This document shows, piece by piece, positions 49,270-59,838 of a stretch of DNA of 64,000 nucleotides. Position 1 is the first letter of the stretch. Each line of letters begins with the position of its first letter. The stretch is taken from NCBI GenBank assembly GCA_021776295.1, contig JAJFGE010000013.1, positions 1-64,000 of the forward strand. The letters are read 5' to 3'. The notes beneath the pieces are model-generated. The model did not search any database. It was not told where the DNA came from and saw nothing but the letters and a program-made list of their open reading frames with translations. The position numbers and the translations under genes were made by a program. Source of the DNA: Hyphococcus sp. GTDB lineage: Bacteria > Pseudomonadota > Alphaproteobacteria > Caulobacterales > Parvularculaceae.

Positions 49270-49608
49270 ATGAAATACGTAATCGCAATTGTAAAACCCC
49301 ACAGGCTGGAAGATGTCCGCACCGCGCTGACAGAGATCAGCATTGAGGGCATGACTGTGAGCGACGTTAAGGGGTTTGGTCGCCAGAAAGGCCATAGCGA
49401 GGTTTATCGCGGCGCTGAATATAAAGTTGATTTTGTTCCGAAGGTCAAAATCGAACTCGCTGTTGAGGCTTCGCGCGTCGCCGCCGTGGTTGAGACAATC
49501 AGAAATTCTGCGCGAACCGACCGTATTGGCGACGGCAAGATATTCGTCCTTGATTTGGGTGAAGCGATGCGCGTACGCACTGGAGAAACCGGCGTTGCAG
49601 CGCTTTAA
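49270..49608 (+). CDS. glnK: P-II nitrogen regulatory protein
   Basis: MKYVIAIVKPHRLEDVRTALTEISIEGMTVSDVKGFGRQKGHSEVYRGAEYKVDFVPKVKIE (conserved Tyr T-loop). Confidence 0.95.
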   Translation: MKYVIAIVKPHRLEDVRTALTEISIEGMTVSDVKGFGRQKGHSEVYRGAEYKVDFVPKVKIELAVEASRVAAVVETIRNSARTDRIGDGKIFVLDLGEAMRVRTGETGVAAL

Positions 49609-49627
49609 AGTTTATTTTGGAATTGAA

Positions 49628-50929
49628 ATGATTAACAAACACGCTGTTATTGCTGGAACACTCGCCGCTCTCATGCTGGTTTCCGGCGCCCATGCGCAAG
49701 ATACGCCTGTCGCTTCAGAGGCGTCAGTTTTCGTCTTCAATACGACGCTATTTCTGGTTTCGGGGATGGTGGTGATGTTCATGGCCGCCGGGTTTTGTAT
49801 GCTCGAGGTTGGCCTTGTACGGTCCAAAAACGCCGCCACCATCTGTGTCAAGAACATCGCGCTCTATTCGATTGCCGGGATTATGGTCTGGCTGTTTGGC
49901 TATGACTTAATCTACGGCGTGAAAGAGGGCGGCTTTATTGGTGAATTTAGTCTGTTCCAAAGCTGGAAGGCCGATGATGCAGACCCAACAGGCACGGGCT
50001 ATGCCGCCAGCTCTGACTGGTACTTCCAGATGGTGTTTGTCGCGACGGCGGCGTCAATCGTCTCGGGAACGCTGGCCGAACGGGTTAAGCTGTGGCCGTT
50101 TTTATTATTTGTCGCGGTGTTGACCGGCTTCATCTATCCGATCCAGGCCGGTTGGGTCTGGGGCGCGGGGTTTCTCGACGCCCGGTTTGATGATTTCGCC
50201 GGTTCAACCCTGGTTCACGCGACCGGCGGCTGGGCGGCGCTTGCTGGCGCGCTGGTTCTGGGCGCGCGCAAAGGAAAATACGAAGGCGGGCGGGTGCATC
50301 CGTTTCCCGGATCGTCCCTGCCTTTGGCGACGCTTGGCACATTTATTCTTTGGCTTGGCTGGTTCGGCTTTAATGGCGGCTCGCAACTGGCGCTCGGCAC
50401 GATTGACGATGCGATTGCGGTTGCGAAAATTTTTGTCAACACCAATATGGCCGCTTGCGCCGGTGTTGTGACTGCGCTTGCATTAACACAGCTGCTATAC
50501 AAGAAGGTCGATTTGACGATTGTCCTCAACGGAGCCATTGGCGGTCTGGTGTCGATTACCGCAGAACCGCTGCAGCCGGAAATTTATCAGGCAATCCTAA
50601 TCGGCGCTGTCGGCGGTGCGATTGTAACTTTCGCGGTGCCGTTGCTCGACAAGCTCAAGATTGACGATGTCGTTGGCGCGATCCCGGCGCATCTTTTCTG
50701 CGGTATATGGGGAACGCTCATCGTGCCGCTGAGCAACAAGGACGTGACGTTATTTGGCCAGCTGACTGGCGTTGTGGTGATTGGCGCCTTTGTTTTTGGG
50801 GCAAGTTTGCTTGTTTGGCTGGCGTTGAAATATACTATGGGCATCAGAGCCAATGAACAAGATGAGCGCATTGGGCTGGACAAATCCGAGCTTGGCCTTG
50901 AAGCCTATCCAGAATTTGTATCGACTTGA
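49628..50929 (+). CDS. amtB: Ammonium transporter
   Basis: MINKHAVIAGTLAALMLVSGAHA signal, FMAAGFCMLEVGLVRSKNAATICVKN, LVHATGGWAALAGALVLGARKGKY, FGFNGGSQLALG. Confidence 0.96.
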   Translation: MINKHAVIAGTLAALMLVSGAHAQDTPVASEASVFVFNTTLFLVSGMVVMFMAAGFCMLEVGLVRSKNAATICVKNIALYSIAGIMVWLFGYDLIYGVKEGGFIGEFSLFQSWKADDADPTGTGYAASSDWYFQMVFVATAASIVSGTLAERVKLWPFLLFVAVLTGFIYPIQAGWVWGAGFLDARFDDFAGSTLVHATGGWAALAGALVLGARKGKYEGGRVHPFPGSSLPLATLGTFILWLGWFGFNGGSQLALGTIDDAIAVAKIFVNTNMAACAGVVTALALTQLLYKKVDLTIVLNGAIGGLVSITAEPLQPEIYQAILIGAVGGAIVTFAVPLLDKLKIDDVVGAIPAHLFCGIWGTLIVPLSNKDVTLFGQLTGVVVIGAFVFGASLLVWLALKYTMGIRANEQDERIGLDKSELGLEAYPEFVST

Positions 50930-50966
50930 CCGCAAACTTTGATGGAGAATTTTCATAACTGAACGG

Positions 50967-52394
50967 ATGTTGAAATTTACGTCGCGTGATCGAGAGACGC
51001 CTCAAAAACGAGATCCCGGTGCGCGAGCCCGGGATTTCGGCGAAATATATAAGGCGTTCGCCAAAGACCGCGCCGCTGCGCAGGCGTCGCGCTGTAGCCA
51101 GTGTGGCGTGCCGTTTTGCGTCGACCATTGCCCTCTTGGCAACGATATTCCGGACTGGCTGAAGCTGGTGGCTGAAGGCCGGCTGGAGGAGGCTTACGCA
51201 GTATCGTCCGCCACCAACAACATGCCGGAAGTGTGCGGACGCATTTGCCCGCAGGACCGGCTTTGCGAGGGCTCTTGCGTCATCGAACAATCCGGCCACG
51301 GAACAGTGACCATCGGTTCGGTCGAGCAATATATCACCGAGACAGCATGGCAGAAGGGCTGGATCAAACCGCTCCGCCCGGCGCGGGAGCGGGTGCAATC
51401 GGTAGGGATTATCGGCGCCGGGCCCGCAGGGCTTGCCGCAGCGGAAGAGCTGCGCCGGGAAGGGTTCCAGGTGAAAGTCTATGACCGCCACGATCGCGCC
51501 GGCGGGTTGCTGATCTATGGGATTCCGAACTTCAAGCTTGAAAAACAGGTGGTGACGCGGCGCACCGACTATCTTGAAAACAGTGGTGTTGAATTCGTCA
51601 CGAATTTCGAAATTGGCCGCGATACGACGCTTAATGATCTGCGGGCGCAACATGATGCGGTCCTGATTGCAACTGGTGTCTATAAAGCGCGCGATCTGGT
51701 TTGCCCCGGCGGCGGCAACCAGGGCGTGGTTGCGGCGCTGGATTATCTAATCGCCTCGAACCGCAAAGGGCTTGGCGATACGCTTCCGGCATCTGATGCA
51801 GTAGAGCTTGACGCCGCCGCTAAAAAGGTTGTGGTCGTCGGCGGTGGCGATACGGCGATGGATTGTGTGCGCACGGCGGTGCGCCAAGGCGCTAAATCGG
51901 TGACTTGCCTATATCGGCGCGATCGGAAAAACATGCCGGGCTCGGCCCGTGAGGTGGCGAACGCCGAAGAAGAAGGCGTTATTTTTGAATGGCTTGCAAC
52001 GCCCAAAGCGGTGCTTGGCGATGCAGCCCGCGCGGCGGGCATACGCGTTGCGCGCATGGAGCTAGGCGAGCCGGATGCAACCGAGCGTCGGGCGCCTGTA
52101 GAAATCTCCGGCGGCGAATGTGATTTGGACGCCGACATGGTCATCAAAGCGCTCGGCTTTGAGCCGGAAGATTTGCCGCACATGTTTGGTGAACCGGCGC
52201 TGAAAACATCGGCGCGTGGCACACTATGGGTTAATCGCAACACTTTGGAGACCAACCTTACGGGCGTTTACGCCGCCGGCGATATTGTTCGCGGCGCATC
52301 GCTGGTGGTGTGGGCGATCCGTGATGGGCGGGTCGCGGCGGCGGCCATCGCTGCACAGCTAAAACATGCAGCGCAACCCATTGCAGCTGAATAA
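50967..52394 (+). CDS. gltD: Glutamate synthase small subunit
   Basis: SRCSQCGVPFCVDHCPLGNDIPDWLKLVAEGRLEEAY, PEVCGRICPQDRLCEGSCV, VGIIGAGPAGLAAAEELRREG. Confidence 0.96.
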   Translation: MLKFTSRDRETPQKRDPGARARDFGEIYKAFAKDRAAAQASRCSQCGVPFCVDHCPLGNDIPDWLKLVAEGRLEEAYAVSSATNNMPEVCGRICPQDRLCEGSCVIEQSGHGTVTIGSVEQYITETAWQKGWIKPLRPARERVQSVGIIGAGPAGLAAAEELRREGFQVKVYDRHDRAGGLLIYGIPNFKLEKQVVTRRTDYLENSGVEFVTNFEIGRDTTLNDLRAQHDAVLIATGVYKARDLVCPGGGNQGVVAALDYLIASNRKGLGDTLPASDAVELDAAAKKVVVVGGGDTAMDCVRTAVRQGAKSVTCLYRRDRKNMPGSAREVANAEEEGVIFEWLATPKAVLGDAARAAGIRVARMELGEPDATERRAPVEISGGECDLDADMVIKALGFEPEDLPHMFGEPALKTSARGTLWVNRNTLETNLTGVYAAGDIVRGASLVVWAIRDGRVAAAAIAAQLKHAAQPIAAE

Positions 52395-52409
52395 GAGTTA
52401 CAAGGCTTA

Positions 52410-55400
52410 TTGATGACTGATTTCGTCACTACATATGAACAGCGCCGCGCCCGCCTTATCGCCGGCAATGCTTATGATCCGGCATCGGAACATGACGCCT
52501 GCGGCGTGGGTCTGGTGGCGGCGCTTGATGCGCGTCCGCGCCGTGAGGTAGTGGAGATGGCGATTGCCGCGCTGAAAGCGGTGTGGCATCGCGGCGCCAT
52601 TGATGCGGACGGGAAAACTGGCGACGGCGCCGGCATTCGCCTCAATGTCCCGCAAGGATTATTTCGGTCTTTCGTTGAGCGCACGGGTCATACGCCCGGC
52701 AAGGAAGATATATGCGTCGGCATGGTATTTCTGCCGCGGACTAATTTCGCCGCACAAGATACCGCGCGAGCCATAGTGGAATCAGAGATTTTGCGCCGTG
52801 GGTTTTACATTTACGGCTGGCGCCAAGCGCCGGTTAACGCTGCCTGCCTTGGCGAAAAAGCCAATGCGACGCGTCCCGGCATTGAGCAGATTTTGTTCTG
52901 TGATCCGAAAGGGCGCGAACAAGAAGAGCTTGATATCGCCCTATATATTGTCAGACGGCGGATTGAACAACAGGCCCGCGAGCAGGGCATGCACGAGCTT
53001 TATATCTGCTCGCTGTCATCGCAGGATGTTGTCTATAAAGGCATGTTCCTCGCCGAAGACATTGATGAATTCTATGAAGATTTGAAAGACCAGCGCTTCG
53101 TCTCACGGGTGGCGATTTTTCATCAACGCTATTCGACCAACACGTTTCCGGAATGGCGCCTCGCGCAGCCGTTCCGTATGTTGGCGCATAATGGCGAGAT
53201 CAATACCATCAAGGGCAACATCAACTGGATGAAAAGTCACGAAATCGCCATGACGTCGGAGACCTTTGGCGAAGACGACCATTACACCAAGCCGGTCATT
53301 CAGCCCGGTTCATCAGATTCTGCCGCGCTCGATCAGGTGTTTGAACTTCTAGTGCGCGCCGGTCGTACAGCGCCGATGGCCAAGACGCTGTTAATCCCTG
53401 AAGCGTGGTCGAAACGCGGCTCGGAGATGCCGCCGCAATGGCGCGCGCTGTTTGAATATTGCAACGCGGTGATGGAACCGTGGGACGGCCCGGCGGCGAT
53501 TGCCGCTTATGACGGCCGCTGGGCGGTTGCGGGGCTCGACCGCAGTGGCCTCAGACCCTTGCGCTACGCCATAACCGAGGACGGCATTCTGGCGGTTGGT
53601 TCAGAGGCTGGCATGTGTCCGTTGGAGGGGCGCAAGGTTAAAAAGCGCGGCGCCATCGGGCCCGGCCGGATGATTGTCGTCGATATGGAAAAGGCTAGGC
53701 TCTATGATTCTGGCGATATTTTGAATCGCCTCGCCAATCGTTTTCCGTATAAGGAATGGTTGGAAAATATTGTAGAACTCGACCCCAAAATTGGCACAGG
53801 CGCTGAGGACCGTTTATATGAAGGCGAAAACCTCGCGCGCCGTCAGGCTGGCGCCGGTTATGATATGGAGGCGCTGGAGCTGATTTTGCGGCCCCTGGTC
53901 GAAGACGCCAAGGAGGCCGTCGGCTCGATGGGCGACGACACGCCGATTGCGGTATTGTCAGAAAAATATCGGCCGTTGTCGCATTTCTTCCGGCAAAACT
54001 TCAGCCAGGTCACCAATCCGCCGATAGACCCGTTGCGCGAGCACGGGGTGATGAGCCTGAAGACCCGATTTAAAAACCTCGGTAATATTCTGGCGATAAA
54101 TAAGACGCAAACGGACGTTTTCGTGCTGGAAAGCCCGGTTTTGACCAATGGCATGTTTGCGCGCCTAAAAGGTTTCCTCGATCAGAAGATCGTCGAAATC
54201 GATTGCACCTATGACGCCGCGACGGCGAAGGGTGATGGCGAGGCGTTGCGCGATGCTTTGACCCGCATTCGTACGGCGGCGGCAGCAGCGGTTGAGATTG
54301 GCGCCGGGCATGTGATCCTGACCGATGAATATCAGGGGCCGGGCCGCATCGCTGTGCCGATGATTCTTGCCGCCGGCGGTGTTCACGCACATCTTACCAA
54401 TGCCGGCAGCCGGTCTTATTGCTCCATCATCGTGCGGTCAGCGGAATGCATCGATTCGCATTATCTCGCCGTTCTGGTTGGCGCCGGCGCGACGGTGGTT
54501 AATCCTTATCTGGCCTTTGACAGCGTCGCCGATGCACAATCAAAGGGGCGCTATAACGGCCGTTCGCTCAGCGATTGCGTTCGCAATTATAAGGCCGGGC
54601 TTGAAGCGGGGCTTATGAAAATCATCTCCAAGATGGGAATATCGGTGATTTCATCCTATCGCGGCGGTTGTAATTTTGAAGCGCTGGGCCTGTCGCGTAC
54701 TTTGGTTGGAGAATTTTTCCCCGGCATGACCAGCCGGATTTCCGGCATTGGCCTTGCCGGGCTGGAGCAGAAAACCTCCGAGCTGCACGGCGCGGCATGG
54801 CAAGGCGCCGCGCCGCCGCTGCCGGTCGGCGGGTTTTTCCGCCAGCGCCGCCGGGGCGAACATCACATTGTTGAGGCCGGCTTGGTGAGTGATTTGCAAA
54901 CCGCGGTGCGCGATGACGACGCCGCCGCCTATCTGCGTTATTCCCAGGCGCTGGAAAAACAACCGCCATCGCAAATCCGCGATCTGTTGCGCGCCCGCCC
55001 AGCCGGCGATGCGGTAAGCCTTGATGATGTCGAGACCGCAAACGATATTCGCCAGCGGTTTTTAACGCCGGGTATGTCGCTTGGCGCCTTGTCGCCGGAA
55101 GCCCATGGCGCCTTGAACATCGCCATGAACCGCATTGGCGCGAAATCTGTTTCCGGCGAAGGCGGCGAAGACCCTGAGCGCTACACGCCGCGGCCAAATG
55201 GCGACAACGCCAATTCGGCGGTGAAGCAAATAGCGTCCGGGCGGTTTGGCGTGACGGCGGAATATTTAAACCAGTGCCGCGAGATTGAAATTAAAGTCGC
55301 GCAAGGCGCCAAGCCCGGCGAGGGCGGGCAGTTGCCGGGGTTCAAAGTTACCCAGTTCATCGCCCGCATGCGTCTGGCGACGCCCGGCGTGACGTTGATT

Positions 55401-56924
55401 TCACCGCCGCCGCATCACGATATTTATTCCATCGAAGACCTCGCCCAGCTAATTTACGATCTGAAGCAAATCAACCCGCAAGCGCGAGTTTGCGTGAAGC
55501 TTGTCTCTGCAACCGGCATTGGCGCCATCGCCGCCGGCGTCGCCAAAGCCAAGGCGGATGTGATTTTGATTTCCGGCAATGTCGGCGGCACGGGCGCCAG
55601 CGCCCAGACCTCTATAAAATTTGCCGGCGCGCCCTGGGAGCTGGGGCTGTCGGAGGCCCATCAAGTCCTTACCCTGAACAACCTGCGCGAGCAGGTGACG
55701 CTCAGAACCGATGGCGGCATCCGCACAGGCCGCGATATTGTCGTTGCCGCGATGTTGGGGGCCGAAGAATACGGTATTGGGACGGTGTCCCTTATCGCTC
55801 TCGGCTGCCTGATGGTGCGCCAGTGTCATTCAAACACCTGTCCGGTCGGGATATGCACGCAAGATGACGCCTTGCGCGAACATTTTGCTGGCGCGCCGGA
55901 CCATGTCGTCAATCTGATGACGTTCCTGGCTGAGGAGACGCGGCAGATTTTAGCTTCGCTTGGCGCCCGTTCGCTTGAAGACATTATCGGCCGCGCCGAT
56001 CTTTTAGATCAGGTGTCGCGCGGCGCCGCCCATCTTGACGATCTCGATCTCAACCCGATCCTCATTCGCGCTGAAGCCGGAGAGCGCCCAAGACGGTCAA
56101 CGCGGAAAGGTCGCAACAGCGTTGAAGATACGCTCGACCAGCGTATCATGCCGGAAATTACGCCCTTCCTTGAGCGGCGCGAGAAGATGCAACTTTCCTA
56201 CCCGGTAAAAAACACTGACCGGGCGATTGGCGCGCGGATTTCTTCCCATATCGTTCGCAATTTCAAAAACGATGATCTATGCGAAGGCCATTTAACCATC
56301 CGGCTAACAGGTTCGGCCGGCCAGTCGCTCGGCGCTTTTAGCGCGCGCGGGTTAAAGCTAATCGTCGATGGCGAGGCCAATGATTATGTCGGCAAGGGGC
56401 TTTCCGGCGCCACTATTGTGGTGCGCCCGGAGACCGTGCGCGCCGGCGCCGGCGATGCGGTCATCGGCAATACTTGTCTTTATGGCGCAACATCAGGCGC
56501 GCTGTTTGCGGCGGGCCGCGCGGGCGGACGGTTTGCGGTTCGCAACTCCGGCGCGGTCACAGTGATTGAGGGCTGTTCGGCCAATGGCTGTGAATATATG
56601 ACCGGCGGCGTTGCGGTTATTTTAGGCCGCGTCGGCGCCAATTTCGCCGCCGGCATGACCGGCGGGCGGGCCTTTGTTTTTGATGAGGCGTTGTTGTTTG
56701 AAGGTGCGGTCAATCCGGACAGTGTCGCCTGGCGCCGGTTTGCCGGGAGCGACGATGACCAGGAGTGCCGCGCCCTGATTGAGCGCCATTGGCTCCAGAC
56801 CCGTTCGCCGAAAGCCCGCGGCCTGCTCGATGACTGGTTTAACGCGGCGGCGAAATTCTGGGTCATCGAGCCGCTTGAAACGCTCGCACGCAAACAGATT
56901 GCAGACGCCGCCAAATCTGCGTGA
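52410..56924 (+). CDS. gltB: Glutamate synthase large subunit
   Basis: EHDACGVGLVA with catalytic Cys, QRYSTNTFPEWRLAQPFRMLAHNGEINTIKGN, PGEGGQLPGFKVTQFIARMRLATPGVTLISPPPHHDIYSIEDLAQLI, NTCPVGICTQD. Confidence 0.97.
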   Translation: MMTDFVTTYEQRRARLIAGNAYDPASEHDACGVGLVAALDARPRREVVEMAIAALKAVWHRGAIDADGKTGDGAGIRLNVPQGLFRSFVERTGHTPGKEDICVGMVFLPRTNFAAQDTARAIVESEILRRGFYIYGWRQAPVNAACLGEKANATRPGIEQILFCDPKGREQEELDIALYIVRRRIEQQAREQGMHELYICSLSSQDVVYKGMFLAEDIDEFYEDLKDQRFVSRVAIFHQRYSTNTFPEWRLAQPFRMLAHNGEINTIKGNINWMKSHEIAMTSETFGEDDHYTKPVIQPGSSDSAALDQVFELLVRAGRTAPMAKTLLIPEAWSKRGSEMPPQWRALFEYCNAVMEPWDGPAAIAAYDGRWAVAGLDRSGLRPLRYAITEDGILAVGSEAGMCPLEGRKVKKRGAIGPGRMIVVDMEKARLYDSGDILNRLANRFPYKEWLENIVELDPKIGTGAEDRLYEGENLARRQAGAGYDMEALELILRPLVEDAKEAVGSMGDDTPIAVLSEKYRPLSHFFRQNFSQVTNPPIDPLREHGVMSLKTRFKNLGNILAINKTQTDVFVLESPVLTNGMFARLKGFLDQKIVEIDCTYDAATAKGDGEALRDALTRIRTAAAAAVEIGAGHVILTDEYQGPGRIAVPMILAAGGVHAHLTNAGSRSYCSIIVRSAECIDSHYLAVLVGAGATVVNPYLAFDSVADAQSKGRYNGRSLSDCVRNYKAGLEAGLMKIISKMGISVISSYRGGCNFEALGLSRTLVGEFFPGMTSRISGIGLAGLEQKTSELHGAAWQGAAPPLPVGGFFRQRRRGEHHIVEAGLVSDLQTAVRDDDAAAYLRYSQALEKQPPSQIRDLLRARPAGDAVSLDDVETANDIRQRFLTPGMSLGALSPEAHGALNIAMNRIGAKSVSGEGGEDPERYTPRPNGDNANSAVKQIASGRFGVTAEYLNQCREIEIKVAQGAKPGEGGQLPGFKVTQFIARMRLATPGVTLISPPPHHDIYSIEDLAQLIYDLKQINPQARVCVKLVSATGIGAIAAGVAKAKADVILISGNVGGTGASAQTSIKFAGAPWELGLSEAHQVLTLNNLREQVTLRTDGGIRTGRDIVVAAMLGAEEYGIGTVSLIALGCLMVRQCHSNTCPVGICTQDDALREHFAGAPDHVVNLMTFLAEETRQILASLGARSLEDIIGRADLLDQVSRGAAHLDDLDLNPILIRAEAGERPRRSTRKGRNSVEDTLDQRIMPEITPFLERREKMQLSYPVKNTDRAIGARISSHIVRNFKNDDLCEGHLTIRLTGSAGQSLGAFSARGLKLIVDGEANDYVGKGLSGATIVVRPETVRAGAGDAVIGNTCLYGATSGALFAAGRAGGRFAVRNSGAVTVIEGCSANGCEYMTGGVAVILGRVGANFAAGMTGGRAFVFDEALLFEGAVNPDSVAWRRFAGSDDDQECRALIERHWLQTRSPKARGLLDDWFNAAAKFWVIEPLETLARKQIADAAKSA

Positions 56925-57055
56925 CTTAATGCGAGGAATGCTGTTTGAGTGGATGGGAATTTTCTATATATAAACCTCGTTGCGATGATGGTGCTTGGAA
57001 TTTTTTGTTTCTTTGCAAGGAAACAGAAACGTCAAATTATGCTGAATCACCGCCG

Positions 57056-57176
57056 GCCCCCATCGCCCCTTCAGGGCACTTCCCCCGTAAACGGGGGAAG
57101 AATACCCTTGCTGCAAACTCGACCTAATTCCTCCCCCGTGAAAACGGGGGAGGTGTCACGTAGTGACGGAGGGGGT
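57056..57176. repeat. Dispersed palindromic element, family B copy 2
   Basis: gcccccatcgccccttcagggcacttcccccgtaaacgggggaagaata...aattcctcccccgtgaaaacgggggaggtgtcacgtagtgacggagggggt. Confidence 0.85.
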
Positions 57177-57302
57177 AACGGCGCCGCAAGGAGATCGAAA
57201 CGCTGGAGCACAGGCAAAAATCCTGCATCCATAAAATGTGTGCATACCCTGGCGCTTTCGCGAGAATGAGCGGATTAGGGGTTAACTGGTAAAATAAGTA
57301 AC

Positions 57303-58484
57303 ATGACGAGCACTGAAGAATTCTATCGCATCAAGCTGTTGCCGCCTTATGTGTTTGAGGAGGTGAACGCGCTGAAAGCCAGGCTTAGAGCGAGTGGTCG
57401 CGATATTATCGATCTCGGCATGGGCAATCCCGACATGCCGACGCCGCCGCATATCGTCGACAAGCTGATTGAGACGGCGCGCAACCCAAAGGCGCATCGT
57501 TATTCGGCCTCGCGCGGGATTATTGGCTTGCGCCGGGCGATGGCGCGCTATTATGAGCGGCGTTTTGGCGTTACCCTCGACCCGGAAACGGAAGTTGTTG
57601 CCACTATTGGCTCCAAAGAAGGCTTCGCCAATCTCGCTCAGGCGATCACCGCACCGGGCGACATTATTTTATCGCCAAATCCCGCCTATCCAATCCACGC
57701 TTATGGCTTTATTATCGCTGGCGGGGTGATTGAAGCGGTTCCGGCGTTGACGCCGGAGCAATATCTCTCCGGTCTCAGCGCAGCGATTGCCGCCAGCAAA
57801 AAAGCCCCTCGCGCGATGGTCATTAACTATCCATCTAACCCCACGGCGCAAACCGTCGAACTTGAATTTTACAAAGACGTCGTCGCGTTAGCGCGCAAAC
57901 ACGACATCATCATCTTATCGGACCTTGCCTATGGCGAGATTTATTTCGGCGCCCCGCCGCCTTCTATCTTGCAGGTAGAAGGCGCGCGCGATGTGGCCGT
58001 TGAAATCAATTCCCTGTCGAAAACCTTTGCGATGGCGGGCTGGCGGGTTGGCATGGCGGTCGGCAATGCACGGCTGATTGCGGCGTTAGCGCGGGTTAAA
58101 TCCTATCTCGATTACGGCGCGTTCACGCCTATACAGGTGGCTGCTGTCGCCGCATTGGACGGGCCGACGGGCTGTATTGACGACATCCGCCAGACTTATC
58201 GCGGCCGCCGCGACACGGTGATCGAGCATTTTGCCATGGCCGGTTGGGATATCCCGACGCCCGATGCGTCAATGTTCGCCTGGGCGGCGATCCCGGAGCC
58301 ATATCGCAGTCTAGGCTCGGTAGAGTTTGCAAAAATGCTGATGGAAAAAGCCGATGTCGCGGTCGCGCCGGGCCTCGGTTTTGGCGAGCATGGCGACGGC
58401 CATGTGCGCATCGGCCTGGTCGAGAACCAGCAACGCATCCGCCAGGCGGCGCGCAATATCAAGCGGGCGTTTCAGAATAATTAA
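57303..58484 (+). CDS. Class I/II PLP aminotransferase (AlaC / LL-DAP-aminotransferase-like)
   Basis: IIDLGMGNPDMPTPPHIVDKLIETA, HRYSASRGIIGLRRAMARYYERRFGV, NYPSNPTAQTVELEFY, NSLSKTFAMAGWRVGMAVGN. Confidence 0.9.
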   Translation: MTSTEEFYRIKLLPPYVFEEVNALKARLRASGRDIIDLGMGNPDMPTPPHIVDKLIETARNPKAHRYSASRGIIGLRRAMARYYERRFGVTLDPETEVVATIGSKEGFANLAQAITAPGDIILSPNPAYPIHAYGFIIAGGVIEAVPALTPEQYLSGLSAAIAASKKAPRAMVINYPSNPTAQTVELEFYKDVVALARKHDIIILSDLAYGEIYFGAPPPSILQVEGARDVAVEINSLSKTFAMAGWRVGMAVGNARLIAALARVKSYLDYGAFTPIQVAAVAALDGPTGCIDDIRQTYRGRRDTVIEHFAMAGWDIPTPDASMFAWAAIPEPYRSLGSVEFAKMLMEKADVAVAPGLGFGEHGDGHVRIGLVENQQRIRQAARNIKRAFQNN

Positions 58485-58632
58485 CCGCTTCGCTCGCGTC
58501 GGACATGGTTTTTATACGACCAATCAGAAATAGTAATTGCCCGCTCAGGCACCGTTAGCCGATTATTGCAAACTTGTTGCTTCGCAATATTTTCGGTTGA
58601 CGCGCCAAGCTTTCTGACTAAATCTTCCGGCA

Positions 58633-58761
58633 ACTCATCAAGACCAGCTGAGGGACAGGCCCTGTGACGCTGGGGCAACCGCTGAGAAGCCAGACCGGCT
58701 TTGAGGAAAGGTGCCAATTCCTTCGAGACGCCGATTTTTCGGACGGTCTCGAGAGATGAGT
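58633..58761 (+). ncRNA. SAM-I-type (S-box) riboswitch upstream of metX
   Basis: P1 ACTCATC (58633-58639)/GATGAGT (58755-58761). Conserved core gctgagggacaggccctgtgacgctggggcaacc...aaggtgccaattcc, then the P4 hairpin GAGACgCCGAttttTCGGacGGTCTC. Confidence 0.87.
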
Positions 58762-58845
58762 CGGACGAGCGACCGTGATTTTCGTCCGATTAGGTCTCTG
58801 CGAATTGCTTTTTGAGCAACGGGTCGAGTGACGCAGAGGCGAGTG

Positions 58846-59838
58846 ATGAACGGTGCAATTCAACAATTACCAGACGCGCGTGCGCAAGCTGCTGGCGACT
58901 TTTGCGATATCAGCATTCTCCTGCCGGCAGATTTTGTGCTGGATAGCGGTGAGAAGCTGAACCGCGCCGAGCTGCGTTTGCGCCTCTATGGCGCGCTTGA
59001 AAAGCCGGTGATTGCGGTCGCCGGGGGCGTTTCCGCCAGCCGCGTCGTGGCCGATGCGGTCGGTGAAAACGGTTGGTGGCGCGATATTGTCGCGCGCGGC
59101 GGCGCCATCGATCTTAACAGGTTCTGCGTGCTTGGGTTTGATTTTCTGCCTGCGGATAATGAGATCGTGCGCGCAATTTCAACCGCCGATCAGGCCCGCG
59201 CGCTGGCCGCAGCGCTCACTTCCTTGAAGATAGATAAACTGTTCGCTTTTGCCGGGGCGTCTTATGGCGGCATGGTCGCTCTCGCCTTTGCGGCGGCCTA
59301 TCCGGACCGCGTCAGCCACCTGTGCATTGTCTCGGCGGCGGACAAACCGCATCCGGCGGCGACGGCTTTGCGCGGCGTGCAACGACGGATCATCGACTTT
59401 GCGCAGCGTGTTGGCGAGCCAGAAGAAGGTGTGCGTCTGGCGCGCCAGCTGGCGATGATTAGCTATCGCACGCCGGCGGAGTTTGAAGCCCGATTCAACT
59501 ATCGGCCCGGCGCCAGCGTCGGCGATCCGCATGAGGTTTGCGATTATCTGATTGCCCGCGGGCGCGCCTATCCGATGTCCGCCGAGCGTTATCTGACGTT
59601 GTCGGATTCAGTGGATCGCCATTGCGTTGACCCGGCAACAATCGCCGCCGACAGCCTCTTAATCGCCGTTGCGAGCGACCAACTGGCGCCAGTGGGCGAT
59701 ATGCGCCGACTGGCGCGCGCGCTTCCAGCCGCGACGCTTTGCGAAATCAATTCCCTCTATGGCCATGACGCCTTCCTGAAGGAAGCCGCCATCATTGGCC
59801 CTTTCATCAAATCTTTCCTTGAGGACCGCCTGTCATGA
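58846..59838 (+). CDS. metX: Homoserine O-acyltransferase (MetX type)
   Basis: AGASYGGMVALAFAAAYPDRVSHLCIVSAADKPHPAATALRGVQR, FEARFNYRPG, YLTLSDSVDRHCVDP, YGHDAFLKE. Downstream of the riboswitch. Confidence 0.88.
   Translation: MNGAIQQLPDARAQAAGDFCDISILLPADFVLDSGEKLNRAELRLRLYGALEKPVIAVAGGVSASRVVADAVGENGWWRDIVARGGAIDLNRFCVLGFDFLPADNEIVRAISTADQARALAAALTSLKIDKLFAFAGASYGGMVALAFAAAYPDRVSHLCIVSAADKPHPAATALRGVQRRIIDFAQRVGEPEEGVRLARQLAMISYRTPAEFEARFNYRPGASVGDPHEVCDYLIARGRAYPMSAERYLTLSDSVDRHCVDPATIAADSLLIAVASDQLAPVGDMRRLARALPAATLCEINSLYGHDAFLKEAAIIGPFIKSFLEDRLS

Noticed and set aside
54622-55197. 191-aa minus ORF opposite gltB
   Set aside because: Arg/Ala-rich low-complexity shadow translation within a conserved gene.
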